From Cichorium intybus (Eukaryota; Streptophyta; Magnoliopsida; Asterales; Asteraceae), in the NCBI GenBank assembly GCA_023525715.1, contig CM042009.1, positions 127,666,645 to 127,730,644 on the forward strand: DNA of 64,000 nt. The letters are read 5' to 3'. Made by a program: the position numbers and the translations under genes. How positions within the stretch are numbered: position 1 is the stretch's first letter; the number at the start of each line of letters is the position of its first letter. Below, one piece after another: positions 39,780 to 51,480 of the stretch. The notes below the pieces were generated by a model, which ran no database searches, was not told the DNA's origin, and worked only from the letters and a program-made list of their open reading frames with translations.

Positions 39780-40400
39780 TGACCCTACCAATTATCGGAA
39801 GTTGTGACAGGCCCCTTGGGTTGCCTTAAGGAAAGAGATAATGGAGAGCGAGATGAAATCCATGTATGATAACCAAGTTTGGAACCTGGTTGATCAAACA
39901 TCTGACCTTAAAACAGTTGGGTGTAAATGGGTCTTCAAGAAGAATACAGACATGGATTGAAAGGTACACACATACAAAGCCAGACTGGTGGCAAAGGGTT
40001 ATACTCAAACCCAAGGGATTGATTATGAGGAAACTTTTCACCAGTGGTGATGATTAAATCTATTAGGATATTGTTTGTCATCGAAACATTTTATGACTAC
40101 GAAATACGGCAAATGGATGTAAAAACCTCTTTCCTTAACGGAAAACTTTCAGAGGATGTGTATATGACACAACTAGAGGGTTTTGTACAGTCCAAATATC
40201 CTAATAGAGTGTGTAAACTTGTGAAGTCGATTTATGGACTCAAACAAGCATCTCGTAGCTGGAATCTCTGCTTCGATGAGAAAATCAAAGAGTTTGGATT
40301 TTCGAGAAGTAAAGATGAGTCATGTGTATATGTCAGAGCTAGTGGAAGCATTAAAGTCTACCCTATATCGTACACAGATAGCAAAGTTCTCATGTAAATG
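39780..40400 (+). pseudogene. Copia-2 reverse transcriptase fragment
   Basis: Motifs in order are APWVALRKEIMESEMKSMYDNQVWNLVD, GCKWVFKKN, KARLVAKGYTQTQGIDYEETF, QMDVKTSFLNGKLSEDVYM and VCKLVKSIYGLKQASRSWNL. Stops interrupt the first half and a frameshift lies near 40040. Beyond GLKQASRSW the frame runs into the duplicated block, so the catalytic YVDD box is missing. Confidence 0.85.
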
Positions 40401-40740
40401 TCCCTATCTCAAGAAATATGAAATAAATGAGAATTGCTATGCTATAAATGACACAGGAGAGACTTAATGCGCATGAAGCATTTTGATCTATGGAGATAGA
40501 ATAAGTGCTTCATAGGGATTTTGGAAACAAAAGTGAACTATGTAAATGTCAGTGCTAGTGGGAGCACTGAAGTCCAACCTATGTTGTATGCAGATAGCAA
40601 AGTTCTCATGTAAACGTCCCTATATCGAGAAATCATAAATAAATGAGAATTGATGTGCTATAAATGACATAGGAGTGACCTATTGCATATGAAGCATCAT
40701 GATCTATGAAGATAGACCTAAGTGCTTCATAAGGATAAGC
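40325..40740 (+). repeat. Tandem duplication of about 216 bp in copia-2 pol
   Basis: Units starting at about 40328 and 40544 share GTCAG-GCTAGTGG, GATAGCAAAGTTCTCATGTAA, ATAAATGAGAATTG and AGTGCTTCATA. They differ by scattered substitutions, so the duplication is not recent. Confidence 0.85.
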
Positions 40741-42139
40741 TAGAGTACATGAGCAGTCAGATCTAAAGATACAAGACTCCTATAAGGGATTCAAGTTTCT
40801 GTATCAGGGTTTAGGACTGAGTGAAACTCAGAGTCCTAGTTCCATTAAGATCTTGGATGAAATGAGTTGAGTCCCGTATGCACTTGCATATGGATCAATC
40901 GCATAATGTACGAGACCTAATGTATCATATGCCTTGAGCATGATGATTTGACATTAGGCTAATCTTGGCAAAAGTCAAATGGATGGAAGTCACGAAGTAT
41001 CTTAAATGTTTAAGATATTCTTGATCCATTATAGTATGGAAGAACTCGGTGTAAAGAAGCACACTGATACTAGCTTCCAAAACTAATAGAAACTATTCTT
41101 GTGCGCAGTCAGGATCTGGGTTCTTACCAAAAGAGACATCTCAGTTAATAGAGCTATATCGGATGAGGCAAGATAGCTGATCTGATCACTAAGTCAATGT
41201 CTCGGACTAAGCAAGATCGATCATGCTAAGTCCATATGCATTAGATATGCAAACGAATTGACTTTGAGTGAAGTTAGTATAGTTTGATTGGTATTGGGAA
41301 CTTAAGCAATGAAAAACTCTATCTGATATGAAGATTATTATGTAGAGAACATAATATATGCATAAAGGCAGTCATTTCATTAGTTTATCATTGTGTTCCG
41401 ATTTTGCGTGTTTTATTGACTTCCTGAATAATTTAATTATTATTCAAACTGTCCACAGTCGGTCATACTTTTGGGAGTAACTATTGACTCAAGACTGACA
41501 TGAGGAATTGGTAAATTGTCCATAGAGATGGGCATAGCATGGAGATGCACTAATTCTCATGTGTACTTAATAGGGATTAAGTATTGGAGTAACCTGCACT
41601 TAGAGATTACTTCATGGAATCTGTCACGAGTAATTCTAAGATGGTAATATCGTATATTCTTCAAGCAGAGATGCATTGATTCTTTGTCCTGCAGTCTGTT
41701 GTGCCTTGGTTTTCTCCAACGTTGTCCGTAACTGGCAGCCATACAGGGAATGTCCAGGTATGACATGATGAGTAGGCGAGATCCGTATAGTCAAAGTTTA
41801 TTTGTTCCTTCTGCCCTAACAGGAGAAGCGATATCCATGGGCCCCTCGATGATTTGGTGCTGACAGCAAGTGTACGGCCGTATCGAGACTGAATTGATAT
41901 AGAATCAATAGTGCAATTTGTTGTGGTCATCACAAATCTCTATCGGGAAACATAATATTAAATGTCTGAGACTGACATGATTCCATATCAGATGTTCATA
42001 AGGATATCTTTTAGAACAAAGGAATATTTGATCACTTGCCTAAGGACTGTTTCATTAGATGAACACGGCACTTGTCTTGGATGACATACACCTTACTAGG
42101 TAAGGGAATATTAGACCATACAATTGTTATAACAAGTGC
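40741..42139 (+). pseudogene. Copia-2 RNase H remnant and 3' untranslated part
   Basis: About 40870-41100 reads in broken frames as the RNase H entry (a YASAIGSIMY-like segment, then W.AVK..LKYLR). No catalytic residues can be assigned. From about 41400 to 42139 the sequence is non-coding and contains GTCGGTCATACTTTTGGGAG (about 41459), related to the corresponding part of copia-1 (34302, minus strand) and copia-3 (49680, minus strand). Confidence 0.6.
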
Positions 42140-42150
42140 AAGTGGGAGAC

Positions 42151-42792
42151 TGTTGGTTATATGCCCATCGTTATAACAAGTTGGTAATATTACTATAAAT
42201 AGAAGGGTCCTTTTGGGTTACACGCAAGAGACGATTTAGCTAAAAGAGATCGAAAATAAACTTGAGGGGTTAAGTTTATTAATATATCAAAGTAAAGGTA
42301 TATTAATTAGAAACTTAATGGTTAAGTTTATTAATATACCAAAGTAAAGGTATATTAATTAGAAACTTAATAAGGATAAAGGACCAAAGTGAAATATCCA
42401 CAAGGGAGGGGATAAGGATGAGGAGCACTATAAATACAACCCTAGATCTGAGTTGTAGGTGCTGCCAAAACCCTAATTTTCGTCACCCTCCTCCCACCCC
42501 TCGTTTTACGGCCGATTTCTTTCAAAACCTTAAGTATTACGTGCTAAAACTTCAAGCAAAGGTATATACTACATCAACGGGTGCTGGATCGTTGTCTTGG
42601 GTGCGATTACATTAGAGGAGTTCTACTTTGGGCTCTCGTCATCCTAACAAAATCAGATATGAGATTTAAAAGGTATGTCTTGAACCCTCTTGATTTTACA
42701 GTTACAAAAGTGTGCATGATTCTGTGATCCTGGTTGAATACGATTTTGATTTCTGTTTCCGCTGCGTTGTTTTATGCTATCGTATTCCAACA
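42151..42792 (+). repeat. 3' LTR of copia-2, 642 bp
   Basis: Same length and ends as the 5' LTR, with about 98% identity by eye. It follows the polypurine tract directly. Confidence 0.93.
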
Positions 42793-43933
42793 CTTATAAT
42801 ATGCAGTATCCTTTCGGATTTCATCTTCTATTGAGAGTGCTTCTCTCGGAGCCAATTACTTAACTCTGAGTATCGTCTCACTCAACCAGATGTTCTGAAG
42901 GTACATTTCTGTCCATGTTGCTTTTCTTTGATGATTCAATTACTCTCACTGGTTTTTAGACCAGGTGTAAAATCAATCAAACTGTCACATGGATTGTATC
43001 TCGTCCTAAGGTTCTCTTAATTGGCAGCAACCGGGCTCACCGATGCTTCCAAGTAGTCGGATTGTAAATTCGTACCAACTATAGTGTTTTACCACCAATC
43101 GGTATGTCACCCCGATCATAACTACTTATGATGGTGATCAATACTACTGGTCAAGAGAAGATTATGTCAGTTTTGAAACAGAAATATGATTTCTGCTCTA
43201 AGCCTAGTGATGACTAAAGGTTCTTTCACTTGGCTAATCCTGAACTCATTCAGGACTGTCCCAACTCCCACTATTTCCTTAGAACATGAGTTCTTTCTAA
43301 AAGAGCTCTTCTTTTACAGGTACAGCAGGATAGCCAGTGAAACGACATTACTGATCAGGTTCAGGCTAGTCATGATGTTCGGACGAACAATACAAGACCC
43401 TGGACTCTCTATGTGCAAGTGGGACAATTCCAGCTTTACATTTCAGACAATGTCTTCAAGACCTACTTAGTCTAGGATGCGGTTGGAATATGGTTTATAT
43501 GGTCTGACTGGTTTAGTGTTTAATTCATCGGAAACTAATTGACAATGTATCTCATACATCGAGGATCGAACTATTTTGACCAATGGTCCATCATCTTCCC
43601 TAAGACACATTATAGCTATTAATGTTCTTGGAAGAGAATGAACTGTGAAACATTTTCCCAGTTTGTGTTGTCACTCAGGTTCTGTGGATCTTGTACTTAC
43701 TTTGAAGTCCTTGAACTGTTCAAGGTTTCAATTTAATCGCTTATTCTGATAAGCGAAGCCATATTCGTCATACCGATTGACAAATATCGCGAAGTACAAA
43801 TAATTGTGTTCAATTTCAAGATTTGAGCAATACACATTAACATATATGTTCGTTGCTCCTAATCTCAACGTCTTTTACATATCTATGTAAACTTATGCCT
43901 TTGTTAATTCTGTTCAAGACTTGCAATCTTCAG

Positions 43934-44200
43934 TTGACTCTAAGTCAACCGATTCCAAAATCCTATCCTCTGGATCTTTGGGTGATTCATTTCTTGCCAT
44001 ATGTGCTTTATAAAGAACTTAATCATCATCTGACTCTAAGTCAAATGATTCCAAAGTCCTGTCCAACTAGATCTTTGGTTGATTCATTTCTTGACACATT
44101 GAGACATCAATTCATCATGAGACTCTAAGTCAAATGATTCCAAAGTCCTGTCCAACTGGACCTTTGGTTGAATTGATTCTTATTATATTTAGATTAACAG
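43934..44200 (-). repeat. Threefold repeat of about 90 bp in copia-1 integrase region
   Basis: Units begin GACTCTAAGTCAA at 43936, 44032 and 44121 (spacings 96 and 89 bp). Each contains GATTCCAAARTCCT, TCTTTGGTTGA and mostly TTGATTCATTTCTTG. Copia-3 has a single copy (52845). On the coding strand the unit encodes LESFDLESDD. Confidence 0.85.
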
Positions 44201-45681
44201 TCATAAATGACACAATTCCTGAATCCAAACACTTTGGATGCATTCAGCATTCAAGTTATTACTATTCATGCATACAACACATTCATACAACATTTCAAGG
44301 ATAATTTCAAATAATGGGTGTTAAAAGAAATTTATTAAAACAGAATCCTTGAACAATGTAATATATGATAAACAATGTCATACACATCTAATAAGCTAAT
44401 AAAATGATTTCAATATCTAACTAAACTCTAAAACTGCATGAGCTTCAGATCCAATCTGAATATGCTCCTATGCAACAACATCCCACATCCTACAGAGTCC
44501 ATGCATACAGAGCAAATGTGAGAAACACATCCTATATCAGGGAATTAAGGATCAGGGGTTCTGAGTTTTAAGACATTCCTGAGTTGTCAAACTGTTCGGC
44601 TTCAGAGCATTTTCCAATCTTTCTGTGACTGTGTCCCACCATGTGGATTCCCAGTTTGAAACATCGAGGAACCGGTCCAGACGATCTGGATCATTTCTTG
44701 ATGTGTCTTATTACTGGACTCAACCCCGAAGCAGCTGAATCAATGGAACTATGCTTCTCTATGAACGACTCATACAGAGTCAACCTTGAATGCATGTCCA
44801 CGATTGTCTTATCTGGTTTCCCTTCCTGTACATCAGGATGAACGGATCATCGAGTCGAGCTAATGATTTAACTCCCGATCAGAAGGGAACCAAATTTATA
44901 CAGTTCACATATGTGTCTCTCAGTCTTGAGAACATGTGAACTGGTGCTACTTCCTGCTCACTTCAAAACTCTTTGAAGATCTTAGCTCGTCCTTTCTCAA
45001 CCAGTTCATGGAACTTTTCCACAACTAGCTCTGTTAACTTATCTGACCCGAGGAATTCTAAATTCCTGTGGAACTCGGGGTTAATGATCAACAGTGTTAG
45101 GCAACGAACTTTCCTTGACTTAACAATCAAGGAGTCATGCTCATCACAAGCTACTGTGTGATGTCATGCTTTGGGGATCGGACACTCAGTCAGATATGGC
45201 TTGCCAGCAAAACAGAGAACTATTCTCTATTTATGAAGCCATACCATATAGTTCAGGCCAGTCAGCCTTTCCATATTTAGTAGGTGCTTTCTGATGCTCT
45301 CAGAAGTGGGTGAAGGAGGAGAGGGAGGAGAATAGACACTTGATTCAGACATCTACAATAAACAGAATTTATTAGTTTAATCAATCCTTTTTAAATAATA
45401 ACCCAATATATTATTTATTAAGGCTAGGACCCAAAATGCCCCAACTATGGTGTGAAGAGGGATGCCGTAATCACACCATAATGGTCATTAAGGTAGATAG
45501 TACCCTTATGAATTTCATCTTATGAAATTCCTAGATCTGTTGAGACACATTGAACTATTCAATGGCATGTTTAGTCTCGGATGTGCCCCACTGTTTGTGA
45601 CTGGGATGTCGAGGATCACAAACCGGGTGTGAATAACCATGCAAATTCGCTCGGTACTCTCGAAGTCAATTTTCATCTCTA

Positions 45682-45717
45682 ATTAACGTGCCGGTTAGCC
45701 ACACACGCTCCGTTAAT
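45682..45717. other. Stem-loop motif copy 3 (copia-1 leader)
   Basis: Arms ATTAAC (45682-45687) and GTTAAT (45712-45717) pair over six bases around the 24-nt core (45688-45711): GTGCCGGTTAG, CCACACACGC, TCC. Confidence 0.7.
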
Positions 45718-45761
45718 AATGACAAAATCGAGAAACCCATGGCGACTCTTTGCGGACCCCA

Positions 45762-45797
45762 GTTGGCGTGCCGGTAAACCACACACGCTCCACCAAC
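45762..45797. other. Stem-loop motif copy 4 (copia-1 leader)
   Basis: Arms GTTGG (45762-45766) and CCAAC (45793-45797) pair over five bases, with a C/A mismatch next to the core (45768-45791): GTGCCGGTAAA, CCACACACGC, TCC. It lies 80 bp from copy 3. Confidence 0.7.
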
Positions 45798-46598
45798 ATT
45801 CCACAAAGTGCAATGTGCAATTTCATGGATTAGCAACTCATTCACATTTTTGACCTAAAGTAACTAGATTGGGATTTTTTTGTTCAAAGTTCTAGTACTT
45901 TCAATTATAGCATTATACTTTTAAGAGGCTTAGCGGTTCTATCAACCCCGTTCGGCTAACGACACTTGACTGACCAGGAGAGCGGTGGGTAAGATTGGAT
46001 ACCCATTAGACTGCCATTTTATAGGCAGTCGCCTTATACCCTCTTTATAAGACAGTTTAGTGAATGATGCCTACTAACGGTAAGACTAACCATTTAATCT
46101 TATATATAAATATTAACTTTTAATCATAAATATATAAGATATATTTTAATCTTATTAAAATATTTTAGAATTAATTTAATCTTAATTTTCGCAAATTTTA
46201 AACAATTTTTTGAAAATTTAAATTAATTCTTTAAGCCGATTTAATTTATCTTTTAATTAACAATTAATTAAACTAATTAAATCTAAGATAGATTTCAAGA
46301 AATTAACCAAATTAATTTTTCTATCTAGGCCCCTATAGAGATCGAAAATTACAAGTCTTCACAAAAGGGTTCTAGTTATTTTATTAATCCATTTAGTTAC
46401 CAAAATAACAACCTACTTATAAAAGGCAAGTAAATCAAGCAAATAAGGGGGACCATGGGGCTTGTCGGCTAGGGTTGCCTTGGCAACGATTTTGGCCTCC
46501 ACACAAGGGGTTATTTTCGATTTCCCCTCATGAAAACATAAACAGTTTATGCAATATTATATCAAACACAAGAAAACAAGCATATGCTCTGATACCAC

Positions 46599-47356
46599 TG
46601 AAGGGTTTTCTAGCAATCAATGAACAAACAATTCTTATGGTTCACATGCAACCCTAGAAAGATCTATGTTTTCTTCTATGAAGATAATAAACTAAAACTT
46701 AAGGCCAAACAATAATTTCTAAAGATCAAAAGGAATTAACCAACCTTTTAATTCTTGTTCTTGAAGCTAGCAGCAAACAGATCCTGCCTCAAATGCAAGT
46801 CACACCCAAGTAATGGAGAAGACAGTCCAGCAGAGTAATATTAGTGAAAGTTGGTGCAGGATTAGGGTTCCCAGGGGATCTCTATTTATAGATCTCAGGT
46901 GGTACAGCTTGAAACCCTAGAGCCCATCTTTGGTAAGCCTTTTACCAATTGGGCAAGACTTTCTCTAAACCCTAATTAGGGTTTCGAGATTTATGGTGCC
47001 CACACGATAAACTCGCCACCTTCCACCCCTGTACACTGGTTAGTCAATATTCAACTATTGAATAATTATAGAACCAGTCCCTGCACTTTTAATTAATTAA
47101 TTTAATCACTAAATTAAATCTAATTAATTATAGATTAAATCTTAATTAATTATTATAGTTTCTAATTAATATATTAACACTAGAATATATTAATAAACCA
47201 TTTAATTAATTATATTGATTTATTAAACAATTAATAAATCAACCTTTTACTCTACTAAACTCTATCCTAACCTCCAGCTATGAGGGCAACCCAAATGGAC
47301 TTAGCTTCAATTAACAAGATAAATACAATTATAAGTCATGGCTTAGACACCTAATC

Positions 47357-47361
<5 letters not shown>
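46599..47361 (-). repeat. 5' LTR of copia-1, 763 bp
   Basis: It has the same ends and length as 30147-30909. Its TATA box lies at about 46883-46890 on the minus strand. It is followed by one base and the initiator-methionine-tRNA primer-binding site. Confidence 0.93.

Positions 47362-47412
<51 letters not shown>
47362..47412. repeat. (TA)n then (CA)n microsatellite
   Basis: TA repeat (47362-47402) is the right half of the array split by copia-1. It grades into CACACACACA. Confidence 0.95.
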
Positions 47413-47519
47413 TACAATGTTACAAACCCGTGTGTTACACGGTTGATAATTATAAAATCTTATATAATTATAAAAACATTTTATTTGATCTTTGAAATTA
47501 GCAAGGAAAAAGCAAAAAA

Positions 47520-47790
47520 AAAATGAAAGTAAGATGCTATAAATAACAATTAAATGAAAGTATGTACCAAGCCCTTAGCAGTAAAAGCTCTTAGAAGTAA
47601 AAAATGAAAGTAAGATGCTATAACTAATAATTATAAAAACTTCCTCCGGTAACTACTGATCTTCTGTTTCATCTCCGCCATTTTTGTGAACTTCCATTCC
47701 TGATTCTGTGATCAAAAGATCAACAGTTTCTTTTCCAACATATTTAAGACCTTGCAAGCCCTTAGCAGTAAAAGCTCTTCCAATTTGTTC
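47520..47790. repeat. Local duplication inside the captured gene fragment
   Basis: AAGCCCTTAGCAGTAAAAGC occurs at 47569 and 47757. AAATGAAAGTAAGATGCTATAA occurs at 47522 and 47604. A piece of exon c has been copied next to AT-rich filler, consistent with template switching during capture. Confidence 0.8.
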
Positions 47791-48149
47791 AACCAATTAA
47801 TAAAATAAATCAAAATCAAAAACAGAATTTTTTTTCTTCTTTTTTTGGAAAGATGGCAGCAAGACAGGGTCTATGTTGACCTCTAAAAGAGAAGGTGCAA
47901 CAGAATATGCTGCAGGGATATCACCTTGCTGAATAGAGTTTTCTAACCTGATGAAGAATGTAAATAGTTATAAAGATTTATTTATTTACTTTCAAAAAAG
48001 AAAAGTAGATGTCAGTATGTTGACTTACTTTTGAATAAAACCGAAACCACCTTTCCATGCATTACTAAGTGTTAGCCAAGCTCCTGTAGCAAAGTTCTCA
48101 ATAGAACTTTCAATAGCTTTTATGCTTTTATGACCTGTAGCATTAATAC
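47653..48149 (-). pseudogene. Captured gene fragment resembling FAM114 / DUF719 family
   Basis: Three exon pieces read on the minus strand. Exon a (about 48149-48029) encodes IENFATGAWLTLSNAWKGG and FGFIQ, ending at a consensus GTAAGT donor (48028-48023). Exon b (from 47947, after an AG acceptor) joins in phase and reads KLENSIQQGDIPAAYSVAP, then SLLEVNIDPVLLPSF. Exon c (about 47790-47653) reads GRAFTAKGLQGLKYVGKETV and DLLITESGMEV, ending at TAG (47653-47655). The GLxxLxxVGKxTxDLL pattern recalls the FAM114/DUF719 family, of poorly known function. That assignment is from memory and uncertain, but the splice sites and phase are seen directly. N- and C-terminal domains are absent. Confidence 0.5.
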
Positions 48150-48315
48150 TAGAGATTTAAAATATAAACCTCTGGAGCTAGCTTAGGTTGACCCAAATGT
48201 GATGGCTATCCCTAGAGATCGCAAAGAAATTTCATATTTTCCAAAAAGTGGTTAAACCAAATGAAGTGGGAAAAAATTATATGCATATATCCCTGCACTG
48301 TAGTGCCAATAATTT

Positions 48316-49021
48316 TAAAGGGATTTGATCATAATAACAAAACATATTGCATAACAGAAGACTTAACAATATCAAATTATAAGTTCATACAAAAACAAGC
48401 AAGGATCATGATGTTCATATAAAAACATAACTAGGATCATAGTGTTCATAGCAATTGTTGCAACTTAAAAGATGAATCATAAATTCATATCTTTGTTTGG
48501 ATGTAAGCATCCAAACCAGAATCTTTCTTTTGATTCACACCCAAGAACACCAAAAGAACAAACCAACAGAGGTTCCACTGGGGAGGAGGCAAGAGGCACA
48601 AATCCTAGAAGGGTTTATGAATTCGCCAAAAGGGAAGGATGGAGAGGGAATTGAATTCTCAAGGAGGAAGCCAAGGAGTGCATAGGTTTTGATCCCTGGT
48701 TCTCTATTTATAGGGAAGCCCAATTAGGGTTCAACCTTTAGGAGCCTCCTTCCACTTTGTCCCCTGGAATGTTTAAATAATTAAAATCTTTAATTTAATT
48801 AACATCCGGTCCCTATAATTAATTTCTTCCAAATTAATTTTTAATTAATTACTAATTATTTTCTAATTAATTTATTATAACATGACAAATTAATAAACTA
48901 ATTTCTCTTAATTTATTTCTGTCACAGGTTTGTTTTTCTGGGCCTGAGGGCAACCTAAAAGGACCTTGCTATTATTAGAAATATCACAAATAGTTAATGA
49001 CCTTGGACACTATTTCCAACA
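48316..49021 (-). repeat. 3' LTR of copia-3, 706 bp
   Basis: On the minus strand it starts TGTTGGAAATAGTG. A TATA box (CTATAAATAG on the minus strand) lies at about 48702-48711. Short frames at 48472-48723 are LTR artefacts and recur in the other LTR. Confidence 0.88.
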
Positions 49022-50439
49022 GTCTCCCACTTGGACAAGTCATCAACCTGTGTGTGGTCTAATACTTTCTAATAATCAGTAGAGAGTATGTCATCCAATG
49101 CAATTGCCGAATTTTGATTAAACTCAAGAAACGGCCCTTAGATAAGTGATCAAATATTCCTCTGTTCTACAAGATATCATCATGAACCTAAGACATGGAT
49201 AAGGTCAATATCAAAGGTTCAATTTATGTTTCCCGATAGAGATTTATGATGACTACATAGTTCCTATCTGCTCACCATGTCATCATGTCATACATGGACG
49301 ACCTTTAGATAAGTGATCAATTTATGTTCTACAAGATATCATTATGAACAAATAAACTTTCACTACATAGATCCTATCTACTCATCATGGATATACCTTA
49401 TATAACTGCCAGTTATGAACAATGTTGGAGTAAACCAATGCATAACAGACTTGTAGAGAAAAAACCTCATGTATCTCAGTTTGAAGAATAAGAGATATCA
49501 TCATCTTAGAATTACTTGTGACTTAATCAATGAAGTAATCTCTAAGTGCGGGTTTTCCCAATACTTAAATCTCCATTAAGTACTCATGAGTGTTAGTGGC
49601 AATCTCCATGTTGTGTCTAATCACTATAGATAATCTACTAATACTTCATGACAGTCTTAAATAACTACTTACTTCCAAGAGTATGACCGACTGTGGAGGT
49701 TTGAGTAAATTAATACTCAGGAAGTGGGTTCTAAATATACAAAACGAAACACAGTAATAAATTAATGCAAATGCTAGCAATCCAACTTATTATTAAGTCT
49801 CCACAAAATAATCATCAAATCAGATACAATTTATATTGTTATAAGTTTCAAATTATCAAACTAACAACTAAAATATTTATGGCATCTCACTAGAAAATCT
49901 AATGCCTATAGACCTAGTATAACCTTCATGCTTGGTCCTCGTTAACGCCTTTATGAAGGGATCGGTCGAATACTCTTCCGATGATACCCTACTCACTACG
50001 GTGTCTCCTTCCTCAACTCGGCTCCGAAACATAGTGGCATTCCCTGAGTATATACTTTGACTTCCCATGGTCCTTAGGTTCCTTAGTCAAGCTGACTACA
50101 TCCTCGGTATCACAAAAGATTTCAAGGAATTCAGTGATGTTGAGGACAACACCAACTCTACCAATGAAATCCTTCTACCATGTAGTCTCTCTTAGAGCAT
50201 CACTGGTTGTTATATACTCGGACTCACATGTGGAGTCAGCCATCAATTTCAGCTTGGAACTTTTTCAAGTTACTACCCTCTCTATATATACTAAATATAT
50301 CTCTTGGTTTTCTGAGATGTTTAATAATATTCTAAACTGTCGTTCAATGACTTTTGTCAGGGTTGTCCTGAAACAGACTCAAAATGCTCAAAGCACTTGA
50401 GACATTAGGTCAAGTACGTGTCATGGCATACATGATCGA

Positions 50440-51480
50440 TCCTATAGCAGAAGCATATGGGACTCGACTCATTCTGTCCAGTTCTTCTCTAGTACTAGGA
50501 TATTGATTATTAATCAATTTTATGCCATGAGTAGAAACCCTTTCTTGGAGTAATGCATCTTGAATCTCTTCAAGATTATATCTAAGTATGTACTTTGGCT
50601 AAGTTCTATTTAGACGTTTTGATCTATCTTTATAGATCATTATACCAAGTATGTGTGTTGCATCTTTTAGGTCCTTCGTATTGAAACATTTCCCAAGCCA
50701 TGTCTTTATACTTTGCAACGTTGGAACATAGTTTCCTATAAGTAGTATGTCATCTACATACAATACTAGGAAGGTTGCAAAACTCCTACTAGCTTTGACA
50801 TAAACACAGGACTCATATTAGTTTCTTAAAATCCAAACTCTTTGACTTTTCATGAAAACAAAGGTTCATGCTGTGAGATGCTTATTTGAGTCCATAGATA
50901 GATCTATCAAGCTTACACACTCTATTTGGATATTTGGCAAGTACAAAACCCTCTGGTTGTTCCACATGCACAACCTCCTTGTTTTTCGTTAAAGAAAGCG
51001 GTCTTAATATCTATTTGACATGTCTCATAATAAAAAATAAAGCTATGGCAAGGAATATTCTAATAGACTTAATCTCAGCTACTAGTGAGAAGGTTTCCTA
51101 ATAATCAATCCCATGAGTCTGATTATAACCCTTCACAACCAATCTAGCTTCGAATGTGTATGCATTCCCATCCATGTTGGTCTTCTTCTTGAAAAACCAC
51201 TTACTCCCACTGGTTTTAAGGCCAGGTGTAGGATCAACCAATTTTCAAACTTGTTTATCATACGTGGAATGAATCTGGATCTCCATGACCTCTTTCCATT
51301 TGGCAGCCTCTAGGTCTGTCATCGCTTCATTGTAGTTGGATGGCTCATCCCTACTAACCATCATTTTACCACTAATCAATGTGTCACCTTTAGTAATATG
51401 GAAACTATGTAACACGAGAGGGTGACTAACTCTATTGGACTTACGAAGAGGTGGAGATATGTCAGTTTCCAAAATAGGAG
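50440..51480 (-). pseudogene. Copia-3 reverse transcriptase, broken
   Basis: 51472-51245 reads RKSNRVSHPLVLHSF (linker) and EAMTDLEAAKWKEVMEIQI. After a stop the motifs continue: GLKTSGSKWFFKKKTN, RLVVKGYNQTHGIDY, EQPEGFVLAKYPNRVCKLDR and SIYGLK. The catalytic box region (about 50765-50740) reads as VCR-DDILL in a shifted frame. Later RNase H entry (PYASAIGSIMYAM) is near 50440. Several stops and frameshifts are present. Confidence 0.85.

Larger units (their letters stand above)
35564..42792 (+). mobile_element. Copia-2: complete-ended Ty1/copia element nested in copia-1, 7229 bp
   Basis: LTRs of 642 bp (35564-36205 and 42151-42792) differ at roughly 11 positions by eye. The primer-binding site TGGTATCAGAGCC is at 36207-36219 and the polypurine tract AAGTGGGAGAC at 42140-42150. 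Flanks are CTTAC (left) and CTTAT (right), a 5-bp duplication with one mismatch. The interior is strongly decayed and lacks recognisable protease and integrase. Gag traces lie at 37600-38210, reverse transcriptase at 39780-40400 and RNase H at 40870-41300. It is opposite in orientation to its host element. Confidence 0.92.
42793..46585 (-). pseudogene. Copia-1 5' internal part: degraded pol, gag and leader
   Basis: On the minus strand, gag is readable at about 45180-44940 (KVRCLTLLIINPEFHRNLEF, then LTELVVEKFHELVEKG), matching copia-3 gag. A GAG-pre-integrase segment (LESFDLESDD) occurs at about 44050 and is repeated. Reverse transcriptase entry traces (IDFTPGLKTSESN) lie near 42960. No long frame survives. 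The leader (45190-46585) holds two stem-loop motifs. Confidence 0.75.
47413..48315 (-). mobile_element. Helitron-like remnant carrying captured host exons
   Basis: At its left edge the minus strand forms a hairpin, CCGTGT-AAC-ACACGG (47428-47442), almost the same as the Helitron terminus at 2786-2802. The following CTAG is lost, replaced by the TA/CA repeat. Rightwards lie spliceable exons of a host-like gene in the same orientation. Such gene capture is known for plant Helitrons. The right border is cut by copia-3 at 48316. Confidence 0.55.

Noticed and set aside
48472..48723. Overlapping 60-62-codon frames, with a similar set at 55517-55793
   Set aside because: They lie in the copia-3 LTRs.
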